Shown here piece after piece: positions 43,543 through 56,300 of a stretch of 64,000 nucleotides of DNA. Origin of the DNA: Isochrysis galbana (Eukaryota > Haptophyta > Isochrysidales > Isochrysidaceae); the NCBI GenBank assembly GCA_018136815.1, contig CM030936.1:6774034-6838033 (forward strand), written 5' to 3'. Position numbers and translations under genes: made by a program. Under the pieces are notes generated by a model that was not told where the DNA came from, searched no databases, and worked only from the letters and a program-made list of their open reading frames with translations. Every line of letters begins with the position of its first letter. Position 1 is the stretch's first letter.

Positions 43543-44765
43543 GAAAACAAAACTACTTTTTGTGCTCCATGTTGGGATGTTGTGCTATAAAAACGGGCAA
43601 ACTATTGACTGGCCCTTGCTTGGCGGGCACGACCTGTGTGTCTCCGAACGTGAATGGCATTGGAGGCCATCTGTGTGTCCAAAAAAATCTAAAAGTTGGC
43701 TTGTGATGAGCGCAAAGCAGCCAGTGTCCAATCGTGATTCACGACACGATTGCCCACAGAAATCGATCGCAACCATCACGCCTGAAGCTTTCAGGCCGGT
43801 GCTTGGCTAGATTACATGTTGAATCTACTAGTAGCCAAAAGAACGGGCGGTCTAGAGCTCGAAATTCGCCCTTCTGCCCAATTTTCCAGCCCTCCGTGCG
43901 GAGAAAACTTCTCCCTTTAGACGTCAAACAAAAAGCTATCAATTCCACAGTACTGATCGGCCGCGCGCGTCGCGCCGTCGCAGAGCACGCTGCAGGCTAG
44001 CTTTAAATTATATTCTAGATTGCTACCAGCCCTATGATGCACGTGAAAATCCGAGGAGCCGACGAAAACATAGAGAGAACACCTCCCGCCGATGCTCTGG
44101 TTGAGCATTGGCGGCAGGTGTTCTCCCTGCCTCAAAGCGTCGAGAGACGAGTCGGGAACCTGACGTTTGGGGCGGCAAAGGCATTGTAGGTACGGGCCTG
44201 GTCGACCTGCGCCAGAGCGGGCGCGATCGGCAGCGCACCTGTCCCGCCAGCGGCCAACAAACTTTTGTCGACCAGCGAGCAGCGTCGAGCGCCATGGCGT
44301 CCTGGTGCTCCAGCTCCTCGTCAGTCGCGAGCCAGAGCGAATCCTGCGGGGCGAGGGTCAGGACCGTCAAGGAGCATCCTCTGACGGCCGAATCGCCCGT
44401 GTGCGAGCCGTGTGTGGTGCGCATGTGCATGCGCGGACGTCATCGCTGGGGCACCAGGGTTTGAAATTTGCTTTATAGGCAATATGGGGCGTCAGACCCC
44501 TAATTTAATATTTGTCCAGGCACCTTTTAAGTGAAAGAAACACATCTCTCAGTGGGAGCGACGTCCAGTTCGGCTCGTGTGAGCCGCCAGAGCGTGTGCA
44601 AGGGGGGGGGGGTCCGACGGGACTTCGCACCGTCTTTTCGGACGAGGATTCTGAAAAGGCGGGGAGACCCTCCGAGCCGCTTTCGCCGGGGCTTTCCGCT
44701 CACGGTCAAAAATGTCGACCCCCCCCATATTAGTACTTAAAAAGCCGTGTTTGACCGCCCTAACC
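43543..44765 (-). mobile_element. 1.2-kb repeat, right arm of an inverted pair
   Basis: Inverted counterpart of 29,654-30,868. Its outer end at 44,751-44,765 reads (minus strand) GGTTAGGGCGGTCAA, so the terminal motif faces outward in both arms. The inner end stops at GTTTTGTTTTCCC. No recognisable protein is encoded. Confidence 0.8.
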
Positions 44766-45230
44766 TCCAGTCCGTCACCTTGTGGTAGTCGCCCCCTTCC
44801 CCCCTTCACGCCCCCCCCCCCCCCCCCCCCCCGTCGAACCTGGTTCGCTCCTCCTCAACCTGGTTCGCTCCTCTTCTCGCTGGGTTGCTCCACTACACCT
44901 TGGTCGCTCCTTTTGGGCTCGCGGAACCAAACCCGGATCCCTCCTCCAGCCCTTTTGTTGTAAAAGGTGCACCCATACCGTACCTTCTCCCCCCCCCCCC
45001 CCCCCTCCCTCTCTCTCTTGGATCCCTCCCCTCTCCGGCGCGAAGAACGAAACGGTCGCCCACACAGCTCTACTACGTGGCAGAGAGAGAGAGGGAGGAG
45101 GGAGGGAGCTCCGTTGGCCTGTAGTTTAACGAATGAAACGGCATCGATACCGGGGAAACCGTTGGTGTGTTCTAGCTGTGAAGTCTGAACGGCGCAGACT
45201 CTCTCCTGTTCACTCTCTCCAACAACCCCC
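44766..45230. other. Low-complexity spacer
   Basis: C-runs at about 44,812-44,832 and 44,991-45,005. No gene recognised. Confidence 0.4.
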
Positions 45231-46165
<935 letters not shown>

Positions 46166-46441
46166 CTCTCCGTGTCTCTCTACGCTGAGCACTGATGTGA
46201 CTCCATCACGGTCACTCCTTCGCTGTCTATCCGTCTCTGTGATTCTCTCTTACCCCGCCTTCCCACCCCTCCTTCCTGCTTCCCTGCATTCATCCTCGCT
46301 ACCGTCTGTTTTCCGCACAAGGGCTCACGGCCTCCTTCCTTCCTATCTCAGAGCCACACTCTAATGCCTCCCCCATTCAGGCAAGCCTGAGAGAGACAGA
46401 ACGTCGCAGAGAAGAGAGGGGACGAGGGAGAGGGAAAGCCA

Positions 46442-47227
46442 ATGCCTGCCCCGCGTGGTAGCAAGAGTCCCGCGCGAGACAGCGAGGGCTCGCCATCGGA
46501 TGAAAAGCCACTAGCCATGCGCAGGACACCTAGGCGCACTGCACCGCCGGCAAGGCTCGGAGATGGGGACAATTGGGGGATGAGCCCAGCAAGCAAGTGG
46601 TGTGCACCCGCCAACGGGCAGGAGTGGGCACGGAGAGATGCTGGTGGCGAGAGTGAGAATCTGAATGCGGCTCCAAAGCTCGGCAAATACGGTTTGCCGC
46701 ATGGGGTCTGGCAACTTAACGCCATACGTCAAGCGTTCTTGTTGCATACCTGCCTGCGATTTCCTTGCTTTTCTCCCCTTGCTTTTCGCCCACAGCTAGG
46801 AACACCCTCGTTGGCTGCCCCTTTTGCTGCGGATCCTTGTGTGGGCCGAGCGTGGGGAGTGTGTAAGGGGCATGCGCTGCTTGTCATCGGTCCCACTTCC
46901 AGATCCACCGTCCATTCCCGCCTCACCAACAGGGTCGCCAAGGTCGAAGAAAAGAAGACCGCCCCGAAGCCTGCCGAGCCACACTCTCCGAAGGTGGAGC
47001 CATTGCGCAAGACGCCCAAGAAGCGAGCAGAGACCCAGAGAAGTACGCTTATTGAGCTGCGGGCAAAGGCTCCTAAAATATTTAACGCAACGGAGGGTGC
47101 GGTTCTCACGTTGCTCGGTGAGGTGATCGCGACGCGCTTCATCAAGGCAGAGACCCTACAACCAACGCGTCTTGCATTTTTTTTCTTCTGGGGTGCGTAC
47201 TCACCCGAGAATTCGTTGTCATGGTGA
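46442..47227 (+). CDS. Hypothetical protein, possibly multi-exon
   Basis: The ORF from ATG 46,442 reads MPAPRGSKSPARDSEGSPSD and shows Lys/Pro/Glu-rich then helix-rich sequence in its second half (KKTAPKPAEPHSPKVEPLRK; LIELRAKAPKIFNATEGAVL; LGEVIATRFIK). The middle (about 46,735-46,797) looks like an intron ending CCCACAG and the end (about 47,150 on) may enter another intron. No family recognised. The GA-rich leader ending AAAGCCA before the ATG resembles that of the ORF at 11,498. A LINE ORF1 origin is possible. Confidence 0.3.
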   Translation: MPAPRGSKSPARDSEGSPSDEKPLAMRRTPRRTAPPARLGDGDNWGMSPASKWCAPANGQEWARRDAGGESENLNAAPKLGKYGLPHGVWQLNAIRQAFLLHTCLRFPCFSPLAFRPQLGTPSLAAPFAADPCVGRAWGVCKGHALLVIGPTSRSTVHSRLTNRVAKVEEKKTAPKPAEPHSPKVEPLRKTPKKRAETQRSTLIELRAKAPKIFNATEGAVLTLLGEVIATRFIKAETLQPTRLAFFFFWGAYSPENSLSW

Positions 47228-47653
47228 ATGCAGGGTGGACATGTCCTGACAGTTTCATCGCCAACGGCCTGGGTCTCATGACCTCACATCCTTTTGTCCA
47301 ACGGCAACATGCGTGCTTGCGTTCGATGGCATCCCTCGCTAACACGCTTGCGATGCGGCTTCTTTGTAGGGGCACTAGTGCCGTGCCTAGTGGCGCCATG
47401 GCTCCAATTCCTTGCAACGTTCCAAATCTCGAAGTCGAGTTTTCACCTTGATTGCATGGCAAAGGCGGTGTTAAATCAGCTAACGATGACGCCTGCGCTA
47501 ACGACAGTTTTCCTTGTCCTCGCCGCCGTGGCGTTGGAAGTGAGCTCCCACGGCGGTACTTGCACCTCGTGACTAGGCACGTGACTACCCACCTGGCTGA
47601 AGCTTATTGTGACTGTGTCTACGTAGGGCATCGATCTATCAAGCCTCGCAGAT

Positions 47654-47748
47654 ATGTCTAAGGTGAAGGCCGTCGTGACCAAGGGCTTTGGTGAACGCTA
47701 CGTGCGCACTGCTGGTTTTTGGATGAGCTCCGACTTCACCAATCTTCT
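47654..47748 (+). CDS. Exon fragment running into an assembly gap
   Basis: Reads MSKVKAVVTKGFGERYVRTA then GFWMSSDFTNL before the Ns. Just beyond the gap GCTGATGCCGGTAAGT contains a perfect donor site, which suggests the exon ends there. No family recognised; it may belong to the same gene as the 46,442 ORF. Confidence 0.25.
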
Positions 47749-47848
47749 NNNNNNNNNNNNNNNNNNNNNNNNNNNNNNNNNNNNNNNNNNNNNNNNNNNN
47801 NNNNNNNNNNNNNNNNNNNNNNNNNNNNNNNNNNNNNNNNNNNNNNNN
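47749..47848. other. Assembly gap (100 N)
   Basis: Exactly 100 unknown bases, interrupting a possible exon. Confidence 0.95.
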
Positions 47849-48440
47849 GCTGATGCCGGTAAGTAAGCCTCAGGTCGCCTATGCTGCTGTGGGATGCGAA
47901 TCAGCGCTCACAGCTTTTGCCGCTCGACCCTCGTGCGGTTTGGTGTAGGTGCACTTGCAGCCCCGATTTGCGAGTGTGATGGCCTTTGCTTGGAGCATCC
48001 TCTCCTCCCTACTTACCGCGTGAGGGTTTGCATGACTCCGTGTTATAAAATGCGCTCCATTCGCTCATATTGACGAGAAACGCAGCTTGCTCGAGTGTCG
48101 CTGCCTTGTTCGTGTTGTGTTGCATGTTCAAGAGTCGTAAGCAGCCGCAACCCCTGTAATGAGTGACAGCCAACGATAAATGACGCCTGGAAGCGGATGG
48201 CAAGTGTTGTTCTTCGGCTTGGTGCGCAACCTTGTCTATGTGTGGGTTCATGCCAAACCCCATGCTTGTTCATAAGTGCAAGAGCTTGCCGTCGACCCTG
48301 CGGTGCCTTCACTCCCTCGCCGTTGTCCTCCCCTCGTGCCTTATGTCGTCCGTGTACCATAGACCTTTTCAACAAAAGGCGAGAAGCGTTCATTTGTCGT
48401 TTGGTGCCACCCCCCGATGTAATAAAACATCTGAGCGTTA

Positions 48441-48893
48441 GGGCTTGTCCTGCAGAAACGGGAGAAATGGCTGATACCACCCAATGGGGAGCTCTTCTAC
48501 CCATGGTCCCCAGGAGATGAAATGTTGCTTTGACTGCCCTCTTTGAGATCTTCAGTGACCACCAAGCTTGGTTTTGTCATCTAAGTGTCCAATCCGCTAG
48601 CCTACTGCTCCAAAAGGTCTAAAATAAAACTCCTCCGGTGCGAGCGGACGCCAAAGTGCAGCACCGCATGCTGAATGTGGTAGCAAAAGTAAGCAAAGAC
48701 AAGCTCCGCAGAGTTGGTCATGGGGAGAGCTAAGGTTGAATGGGATGTGGAGATGGTTTGCTTCAGGTGATGGGATGTCTCATAAGCTCACCATAGGCTA
48801 TAATGGAGGCATGATCATGATCGGCAGAGTCCTAGAAATCCAAGAATTTTCTAGGACGTGGTCCTAGTTTCTAGGACGGAATTTTTTGTCCGC
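48441..48893. mobile_element. Second copy of the PIF/Harbinger-like element (453 bp)
   Basis: About 98% identical by eye to 42,104-42,546, with a 6-bp GATCAT insertion near 48,813 and CCTGCAG in place of CCTAG near the left end. TTA occurs on both sides (48,438-48,440 and 48,894-48,896). It lacks the left 217 bp of the first copy and has no ORF. Confidence 0.65.
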
Positions 48894-48896
48894 TTA

Positions 48897-50318
48897 TGCC
48901 CGTTTGCTAACAGGCGCGAGCTGTAAGGGGCCCGTTCTGCTTCTCGACGAGAGGTCCCTCCCCCGGCCGGTGAGTCGCCCGACGTAGGTCGGTCCGCCTC
49001 ACACTGGGTGTTTCCTCATTGTAGCTTGTGGAGAGTTATAATGGGAGCCGGGGGTTTGCGAGGGGGGAGATTGGGAGATTTGAAGGGATGCATATGTGTA
49101 TGTGTCTGTGCCACCACTTCAAGGCGTGCGGGCAGGTGCGCTGAGGGGTTTCCGGGGTGTCGTGATAGTACCGGGCTAGTGGGAGTAGTGGTACTAACGC
49201 TCAGTTGTTTTATTATTATTCACCGACTTTTGCCCCACCTGGCGTGTGTGGTGCAGCACTTTTGGGGTCGGGGTGCGCCTAAGTCGGAGGAGTGTTATTT
49301 TAGCCCTTTGGAGACAAGGCGGCTTGCCTTCATTTGGCCTCCTTTCCCTCCGGTTTCTTCCCCTCCCGCGGGGAGTCTCACCCTCCCTCCTCGTAAAATA
49401 GGGGACGAGGGGGGGGGGTGGGAGGGTCCTGCAAGTAGAACTTATACGTACCATCCACATGCATGGGGGTAGTTGCCAAAAAAACAACCAAACCTGAGGT
49501 TGCCGCCTCTCTCTCAGAGCGAGAGCTCCGCCCACCCAAGTATAGGCAAGCCCCGCGCCTGTTTACATGATACGTCGGGACTAAGGTTGCCGCCAGCCCG
49601 GTAGGCACAAGAGGAAGGGGGGGACGGATCACCGGGGGGGGGGGGGGGGGCGCAGGCCACCGGACCATATGTAAATCTAAGCCCTTTACCCCAATCCGCC
49701 TAGTAGTGCACGGCACGGGGGGAGCCACTTGATGGCGGGGGGAGAAGGGTCGGGGGAGTGTAGAAATAGAAAGTATGCTACGTGTAAGTAGTGGTTCCAT
49801 GCGCCGCGAGTGCGGTAAGAATATTATGAAGGTTTTTTTCATAGGTTATATACGCACTAGACTACGACGTATAGACATACTAAGTAATTCAGCTAGCTCC
49901 GGATGCTCATATGCCGTCGACCGAGCCCAAAACAACCGAGTCCAAGTCGTCCACCAAACTCAAGCCCATCCAGGAGTTCCGAAAGCAAGGGACTTGGCAT
50001 TCATCCGACATGGAGGAAATGAAAATCTTGTGGGAAGCCTCCGTGACTCCCTCCCTTGTTGATGTAATTTGCGGAGAGATTTTAATTTCAATGCAAGCGA
50101 CGCGACTCTCTCACATTATAAATTCCAGATCGTTCGAGATTTGTTTTGATGATGGGGGATGCGGAAGTGACGACGACAAGGAGACACAACGAGCGCGCTC
50201 GTCCAATTGTCCTCGCAGGCAGGCAAGCACGCACCCCTACGGGATGGGAAAAGGAGAGACGAAAGGAGATCTGCTACGTCTCGAGCTCATCTTTGTGAGG
50301 TCAGTTGGTCGGCGTAGC
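48897..50318. other. Intergenic spacer downstream of the giant Pro-rich gene
   Basis: No convincing gene. It holds a repeat segment shared with 21,731 (49,257-49,310), G/C runs at 49,410 and 49,636, and an uncertain plus-strand reading at 49,911 (MPSTEPKTTESKSSTKLKPI) that resembles LINE ORF1 starts and soon overlaps the end of the giant gene. Confidence 0.45.
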
Positions 50319-53300
50319 TCAAATATCCGCACCGAACCTTTGGCTATCACAACCGAATACGGACGGATCGTTTTCATCCAACATGAGGAGGAGCTCAGGA
50401 GGAAGCGGCTTGGGCGCGTCGCTCACGTCTAGGTGCACACGGGGCGTCACACTAGGAGCATTCTCGCTCACAGCGTCCGTAATCGCGCACGTCTCAGTCC
50501 GTATGCGGGGTGCACTTGAGGTGAGGCGCGGCGCCTCGACAAAGGCGCAGTCGCTAAGATAACGCCGCGACGGAGGGAGCGGCTTTGGCGCGTCGCTCAC
50601 GTCTACGTGCACACGGGGCGTCACACTAGGATCATCGTGGCTTAGAGCGTCCGCGACTGACGGCACAATCGCGCGGGTCGCTGCCCGTGCGTGGGGTGCG
50701 TTCGAGGTGACGCGCGGCATGGGCGCGTCGCTCACATTCAGCTGCACACAGGCGGTCACGCCCGAAGGTACTCGCCTTAGTAAAATCGGGCCATCCTTTA
50801 CATGCCCTGTACCGCTTGCTGCAGAACCATGCGGGCTTTCATGCGAAGTCGACATCCGAACGTTGTCCGTGTGGGATCGGATCCACGCCCTCTGGCGTCC
50901 TGACGTTTCCCATGCAGCAAACGAAGCTCGATCGGGGTCGCCACACCGGGCGGGAGGTGATGGCGTCGCACTCGCAACATCCAGCATCACACGAGGGGAT
51001 ACATCAGGCGGTGGCGGCGGCTTCAGCCCGTGGCTTATATCGAGCATCACATTGCTGCAGCGCAGCGCAATGTCTATGTGCTCTGGTTGATGAGGTTGAC
51101 GGGCGTCTCGGGAGTGTCGGATCGCAACATACGCGTTACGCCCACGCCGCTGCATAGTGTCGGTATGATTGGAACGATAGAAGTATCCGGTGGGCTCATG
51201 CACTGAGGTGCTCCAGTTTGAGTACTGGTGTCCTGTCACAAGAGAGTCAGCCGTAGACCCGGCGACGAGCGCTGCCGCGATTGCGTCAGCAGCGCTCCTA
51301 CGCGGTGAAGCGCATTCGCTCTTAGGGAGGCCCGAAGAGGTACTTGTTTGCGCGCTCCGATATGAGGCAAGGCTGCTTCGGCGACCTTCTGCCGCCGAGT
51401 GTCGTTGCTCCGCATCCAAGACCAAGTGATTGCCGTCCCAGACGGCACCAACGCTACGACGCCCTTCCATTTGCCTTTCGCCGTTCGCTTGGGACGGTTT
51501 GGATGCATCCTCTGAGTAGTTCCCGAGCGGAGAGCTGGCGCCGCGGCTGAGCCGTGGGGAGGCGCGCGTGCGACTGGCTCGAAGCACGTGATGAACAGGC
51601 GACTCTTGGAGGGGCGGCAATCGGCGAAGATACGCTGGCAGCTCTGAAGATGGCTCTGAGAGCGGCGAGCCAGGAAGCTCGCATGTGCGACAGCTCTTGC
51701 CCTTGGAATTGCGCCGCCGGACCGAACTCTCACCGTCCGCGGTCCAGGGCGGGGATGGCGTCTGGACCGTGAGCTGCGAGTGCGGCAGCTTGGACTCTTG
51801 GGTGGACTCACATTTGCGCGCAGGTGAGCGTGCAGCTAGCGCTGCTGCCACTAGTGACTGCGGTGGCGGCTCGCCTAGTCCTGACATAGTGCGCATTGGG
51901 CCGCGCAGTGGCATTGCGAAGCTGGGCAACGCAGAGTATTGGCAGCAATCCTCCCCATCATTGCTGCTGATGCTGCTCGCTGAAGAGCGCCGTGTGAACG
52001 ATGGTTTACTGAGGCCGTAGTGCCCACTAGCTGCTGCACGACGAACAACATGCGCTATGTCCGCCGTACTGTAATCGGAGCCAGTCGCCGAGTTGCGCCA
52101 ACAAGAGCTGTGGTGCCAGGTGCTACTTGCGCCATGGGAGGACGCGATCGACGAATTCTCTTTAGGGGCGCCGTTGAGCCAGCGTGCGCGGCGGTCGGAG
52201 GTATGAGCGTGGTCGTCGTGCTCCAACCCCACCGTATTGGATCGGCGTCGCGAGTTGGGCAACGAGCCCTTCGGGGACGTGTCACACGAAGGATGAGAGT
52301 AGTCTTTCTGCTTGCGGGAGGTCCGCAGGGAGACACTGAGCGAGGTGTCGCGCGGCGGGAAGTCGTTGTCTGATCCGAAGGATCTTCGTCCCTGCGTTCT
52401 ACGTGCGGATACCCGAGCTGAACCGTCGCACGCATCGTATGACACCCTACCGCTCAGCATAACTTTCATAGGATGATCCGCGGCCCCCCATTCTGGTGCA
52501 GGACCAGAGAGGTGGCCACCGACCGTGCGGCTCATCTCGAGCTTATGGCGCATGCGGTCGACGTGCTCATGCCGGCTGTGCCGACTGCCCAAGCTACGTG
52601 CGCTATCGCGCAGGCTGCGGCTGGCAAAGCTACCACGGCTCAAACGTGATCCATTGCTACCGAAGCTCGTTGCATGACCGTACAACACTGTGGACGAGAG
52701 CTCGCCTACGTCAGGAAGTGGAAGGCGGCCAGAGAGACGAATTGACTTGTCGGGAATCACCACTGGCGCCTCTTTTCGTAGTGCCGGCTTCCCGTAGTAG
52801 CGGCGGAACGCCAGGTACAGCACGCAGCAGAGGCAAGCGACACCCGCCGTAACGCTAGCGGCCATGATAGCAACGAGGATGGAGCCGCCGCTCGCCTCGA
52901 CAGTCAGGAAAGAGGCGTCCCCCGGAGGCATGTTGGGCGGCGATTTGGGCGGAGGAGCCGGAATCGCAATTTCCGTATACCACGTTATCACAGGGGGCGA
53001 GATGAGCGTGATGGAGCTTCCAGGAACCTGGTCAAAAAAATGCTGCGCGGCCGATTGCGAAGAGCCAACACCCGCAGCAACGGCGTCAACCATCCCGGTG
53101 ACGTTGAAGACCTTGGGGGCGCCACGTTGCGACCACTCGGCTTCATCGGATGGTATGGATATGATGAGCGCGATGGTAGCATTCGTGTCGGTCTCTGCAC
53201 GCACGAAGGAGTCTGGGATCGCAAGGGATTCTGCGAGAGCGACGCGTATCTGGTTTGTCAAGCCCTCGCCGATCCCGCTACCTTGTGGGGCGCTAAAGCT

Positions 53301-56300
53301 GAACTCAACACGCACCCACGGGTTGGTAATGAAGAGGAAAGGGGGACTTGAAGGCGGAGCATGCGATTGTGTAGAAACTGGAGGCTCCAGCGGTTGCATG
53401 CAGGAGAGTGACGTGATCTGACCCTCCGACGATCCATCCATGAGCGACGACCCGACTGCTACGCCGATGTCCCCATTGCAAGCAGAGGCGTGGGCGCCGC
53501 TAAGTTGTGCGCGAATGGACAGTGGCATCCACACGAATACGTCGAATGGGCAAGCTCGCGTCGGATCGTTTTGCATAAGTGAAAGGACGCCACGATTGAG
53601 CGCGTGGGATCCCACTTGCGAGATGCTAGAGCATGAGCCGACATCACGCCCCGAGGTGTTCAGCAAGTCAACACGTCGGCGGAAGTGAATAGAAATAATC
53701 TGCTCATCGTGTGAGGGCGCACAAGTCGGCTGGGAACAACCGGCCTCAGGCGGTGGTTCCGGGTCGAGAGCAGCGGTGCTATTCTCGCCAACGCCTACCA
53801 AGTACAATTCCAACGCGAGCACCGTCGTCTTCTCGATCGACGACGACGCGGAGTAAAGGGGTCGAATGCGGGCCCATTCGCCAACCCCGGACACAACGCT
53901 CCAGGACGTTACAAGCGGGTCCGCCTCAACGGGGCCTTCACTCAATTGGCGTCTGCCGGTGGAGCGAAGGTGCGAGCTGTTGTCGGGGCAGAAGCTCTTT
54001 TGCAAGTCCGCAGAATATTGCTGAAGCGACTGCCCATTACCGCAGCGCGTGGCGGTATTAGATCGTGGCTCAATGGTACGCGTGGCGAGAGTATACGAGC
54101 CATATGGCGACTTATCGAAGATACTCCACATTATTACTGCCAAATCAAAAATGTTGATACGACCATCGCCCGTGAACTTCCCGTTGCAGGCACTTGAACC
54201 ACCAAACAGCGAAATGCCATCGGTGGTAGAGATAACATCACCATTAGTATCGCCGCCAACAACAAGAAATGCCCCTGCAAAACCGTTGAGTGTGGAGGAG
54301 GTTGCCACGTCCAAGCACTCAAGCATCGCGTTGGAAGGGACAGATGGAACCCGTTCCGCGTTGGATGCGTCCAAAGAGCACGTAAATGGATCATGCGAAT
54401 CGGCTTCCAATGAAGCGAGGTAGAGGGCCTCAGCGATTGCGAACTCCTGTGCCAATGAGCCATCAGGCTCAAAAACAATACCGTTCCGACCAACGCCATC
54501 TGCACCTAAGAAGTCAAGCGTGCAATTGAATGTAGCCGGCAGTGGCAGCTCCCCTAATAGCGGCAATGCAGGCGGTGGGAAGGGCAACGACGGCAAAGGC
54601 CGTGATTCCGGAGGGCTATACAAAGGCGGTGATGGCGCGGGAGATGTGAGCGGAGGCGACGATGGCGGTGGTGGAGATGGCGGCGGCGGCGATGGCGGCG
54701 GCAACGATGGAGGTGGCAGCGGCGATGGCGGGGGCGGAGACGGCATTGGGGGTGCTGGCGGCGGCGGTGACGGTGGCGGCGCCGATGGCGGCGGCGACGT
54801 TGGGGGCGGCGCCAGAGGCGGTGGTGACGGCGGTGGCGGTGATGGCGCGGGAGATGTGGGCGGAGTCCACGATGGCGGTGGAGGAGATGGCGGCGGCGGC
54901 GATGGCGGCGGCGGCGATGGCGGCGGCGGCGATGGCGGCGGCAGCGGAGATGGCGGCAGTGACGGCATTGGGGGTGTTGGCGGCGGCGGTGATGTTGGCG
55001 GTGCCGATGGCGGCGGCGGAGTTGGGGGCGGCGCCAGAGGAGCCGGTGACGGCGCTGGCGGTGATGGCGCGGGAGATGTGGGCAGAGGTGACGATGGCGG
55101 TGGTGGAAATGGCGGCGGCGGCGACGGCGGCGGCAACGATGGAGGTGGCAGCGGCGATGGCGGGGGCGGTGACGGAATTGGGGGTGTTGGCGGCGGCGGT
55201 GACGGTGGCGGTGCCGATGGCGGCGGCGGCGTTGGGGGCGGCGCGAGAGGTGGCGGTGACGGCGGTGGCGGTGATGGCGCGGGAGATGTGGGCGGAGGCG
55301 ACGATGGCGGTGGTGGAGATGGCGGCGGTATTGATGGCGGTGGCAACGATGGAGGTGGCGGCGACGATGGCGGCGGCGGAGACGGCATTGAAGGTGTTGG
55401 CGGCGGCGGTGACGGTGGCGGTGCCGATGGCGGCGGCGGCGTTGGTGGCGGCGCACTTGGCGGCGATGACGGTGGTGGCGGTGATGGCATTGGGGGTGTT
55501 GGCGGCGGCGGTGACGGTGGCGGTGCCGATGGCGGCGGCGGCGTTGGGGGTGGCGCACTTGGCGGCGGGGACGGCGGTGGCGGTGATGGCGTGGGAGATG
55601 TGGGCGGAAGCGACGATGGCGGTGGTGGAGATGGCGGCGGCGGCGATGGCGGCGGCGGCGATGGCGGCGGCGGCGATGGCGGTGGCAGCGGCGATGGCGG
55701 CGGCGGTGACGGCATTGGGGGTGTTGGCGGCGGCGATGACGGTGGCGGTGCCGATGGCGGCGGCGGCGTTGGGGGCGGCGCAAGAGGCGGCGATGACGGC
55801 GGTGGCGGTGATGGCGCGGGAGATGTGGGCGGAGGCGACGATGGCGGTGGTGGAGATGGCGGCGGCGGCGATGGCTGTGGCGGCGATGGCGGCGGCAGCG
55901 GCGATGGCGGCGGCGGTGACGGCATCGGCGATGTTGGCGGCGGCGGTGACGGTGACGGTGCTAATGGCGGCGGCGGCGTTGGGGGCGGCGACAAAGGCGG
56001 CGGTGACGGGGGTGGCGGTGATGGCGCGGGAGATGTGGGCGAAGGCGACGATGGCGGTGGTGGAGATGGCGGCGGCGGCGACGGCGGCGGCAACGATGGA
56101 GGTGGCAGCGGCGATGGCGGGGGCGGTGACGGCATTGGGGGTGCTGGCGGCGGCGGTGACGGTGGCGGTGCCGTTGGCGGCGGCGGCGTTGGGGGCGGCG
56201 CTAGAGGCGGCGGTGACGGGGGTGGCGGTGATGGCGCGGGAGATGTGGGTGGAGGTGACGATGGCGGTGGATCGGATGGCGGCGGCGGCGATGGCGGCGG

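Noticed and set aside
29654-44765. Polinton/Maverick virus-like transposon
   Set aside because: Size and long inverted ends would fit, but no polymerase B, retroviral-type integrase, capsid or packaging ATPase gene is visible inside; clpP there is an ordinary intron-containing gene.
49911-50432. 173-residue plus-strand ORF
   Set aside because: Runs into the end of the giant gene on the other strand and loses sensible composition after about 45 residues; at best a LINE ORF1 fragment.
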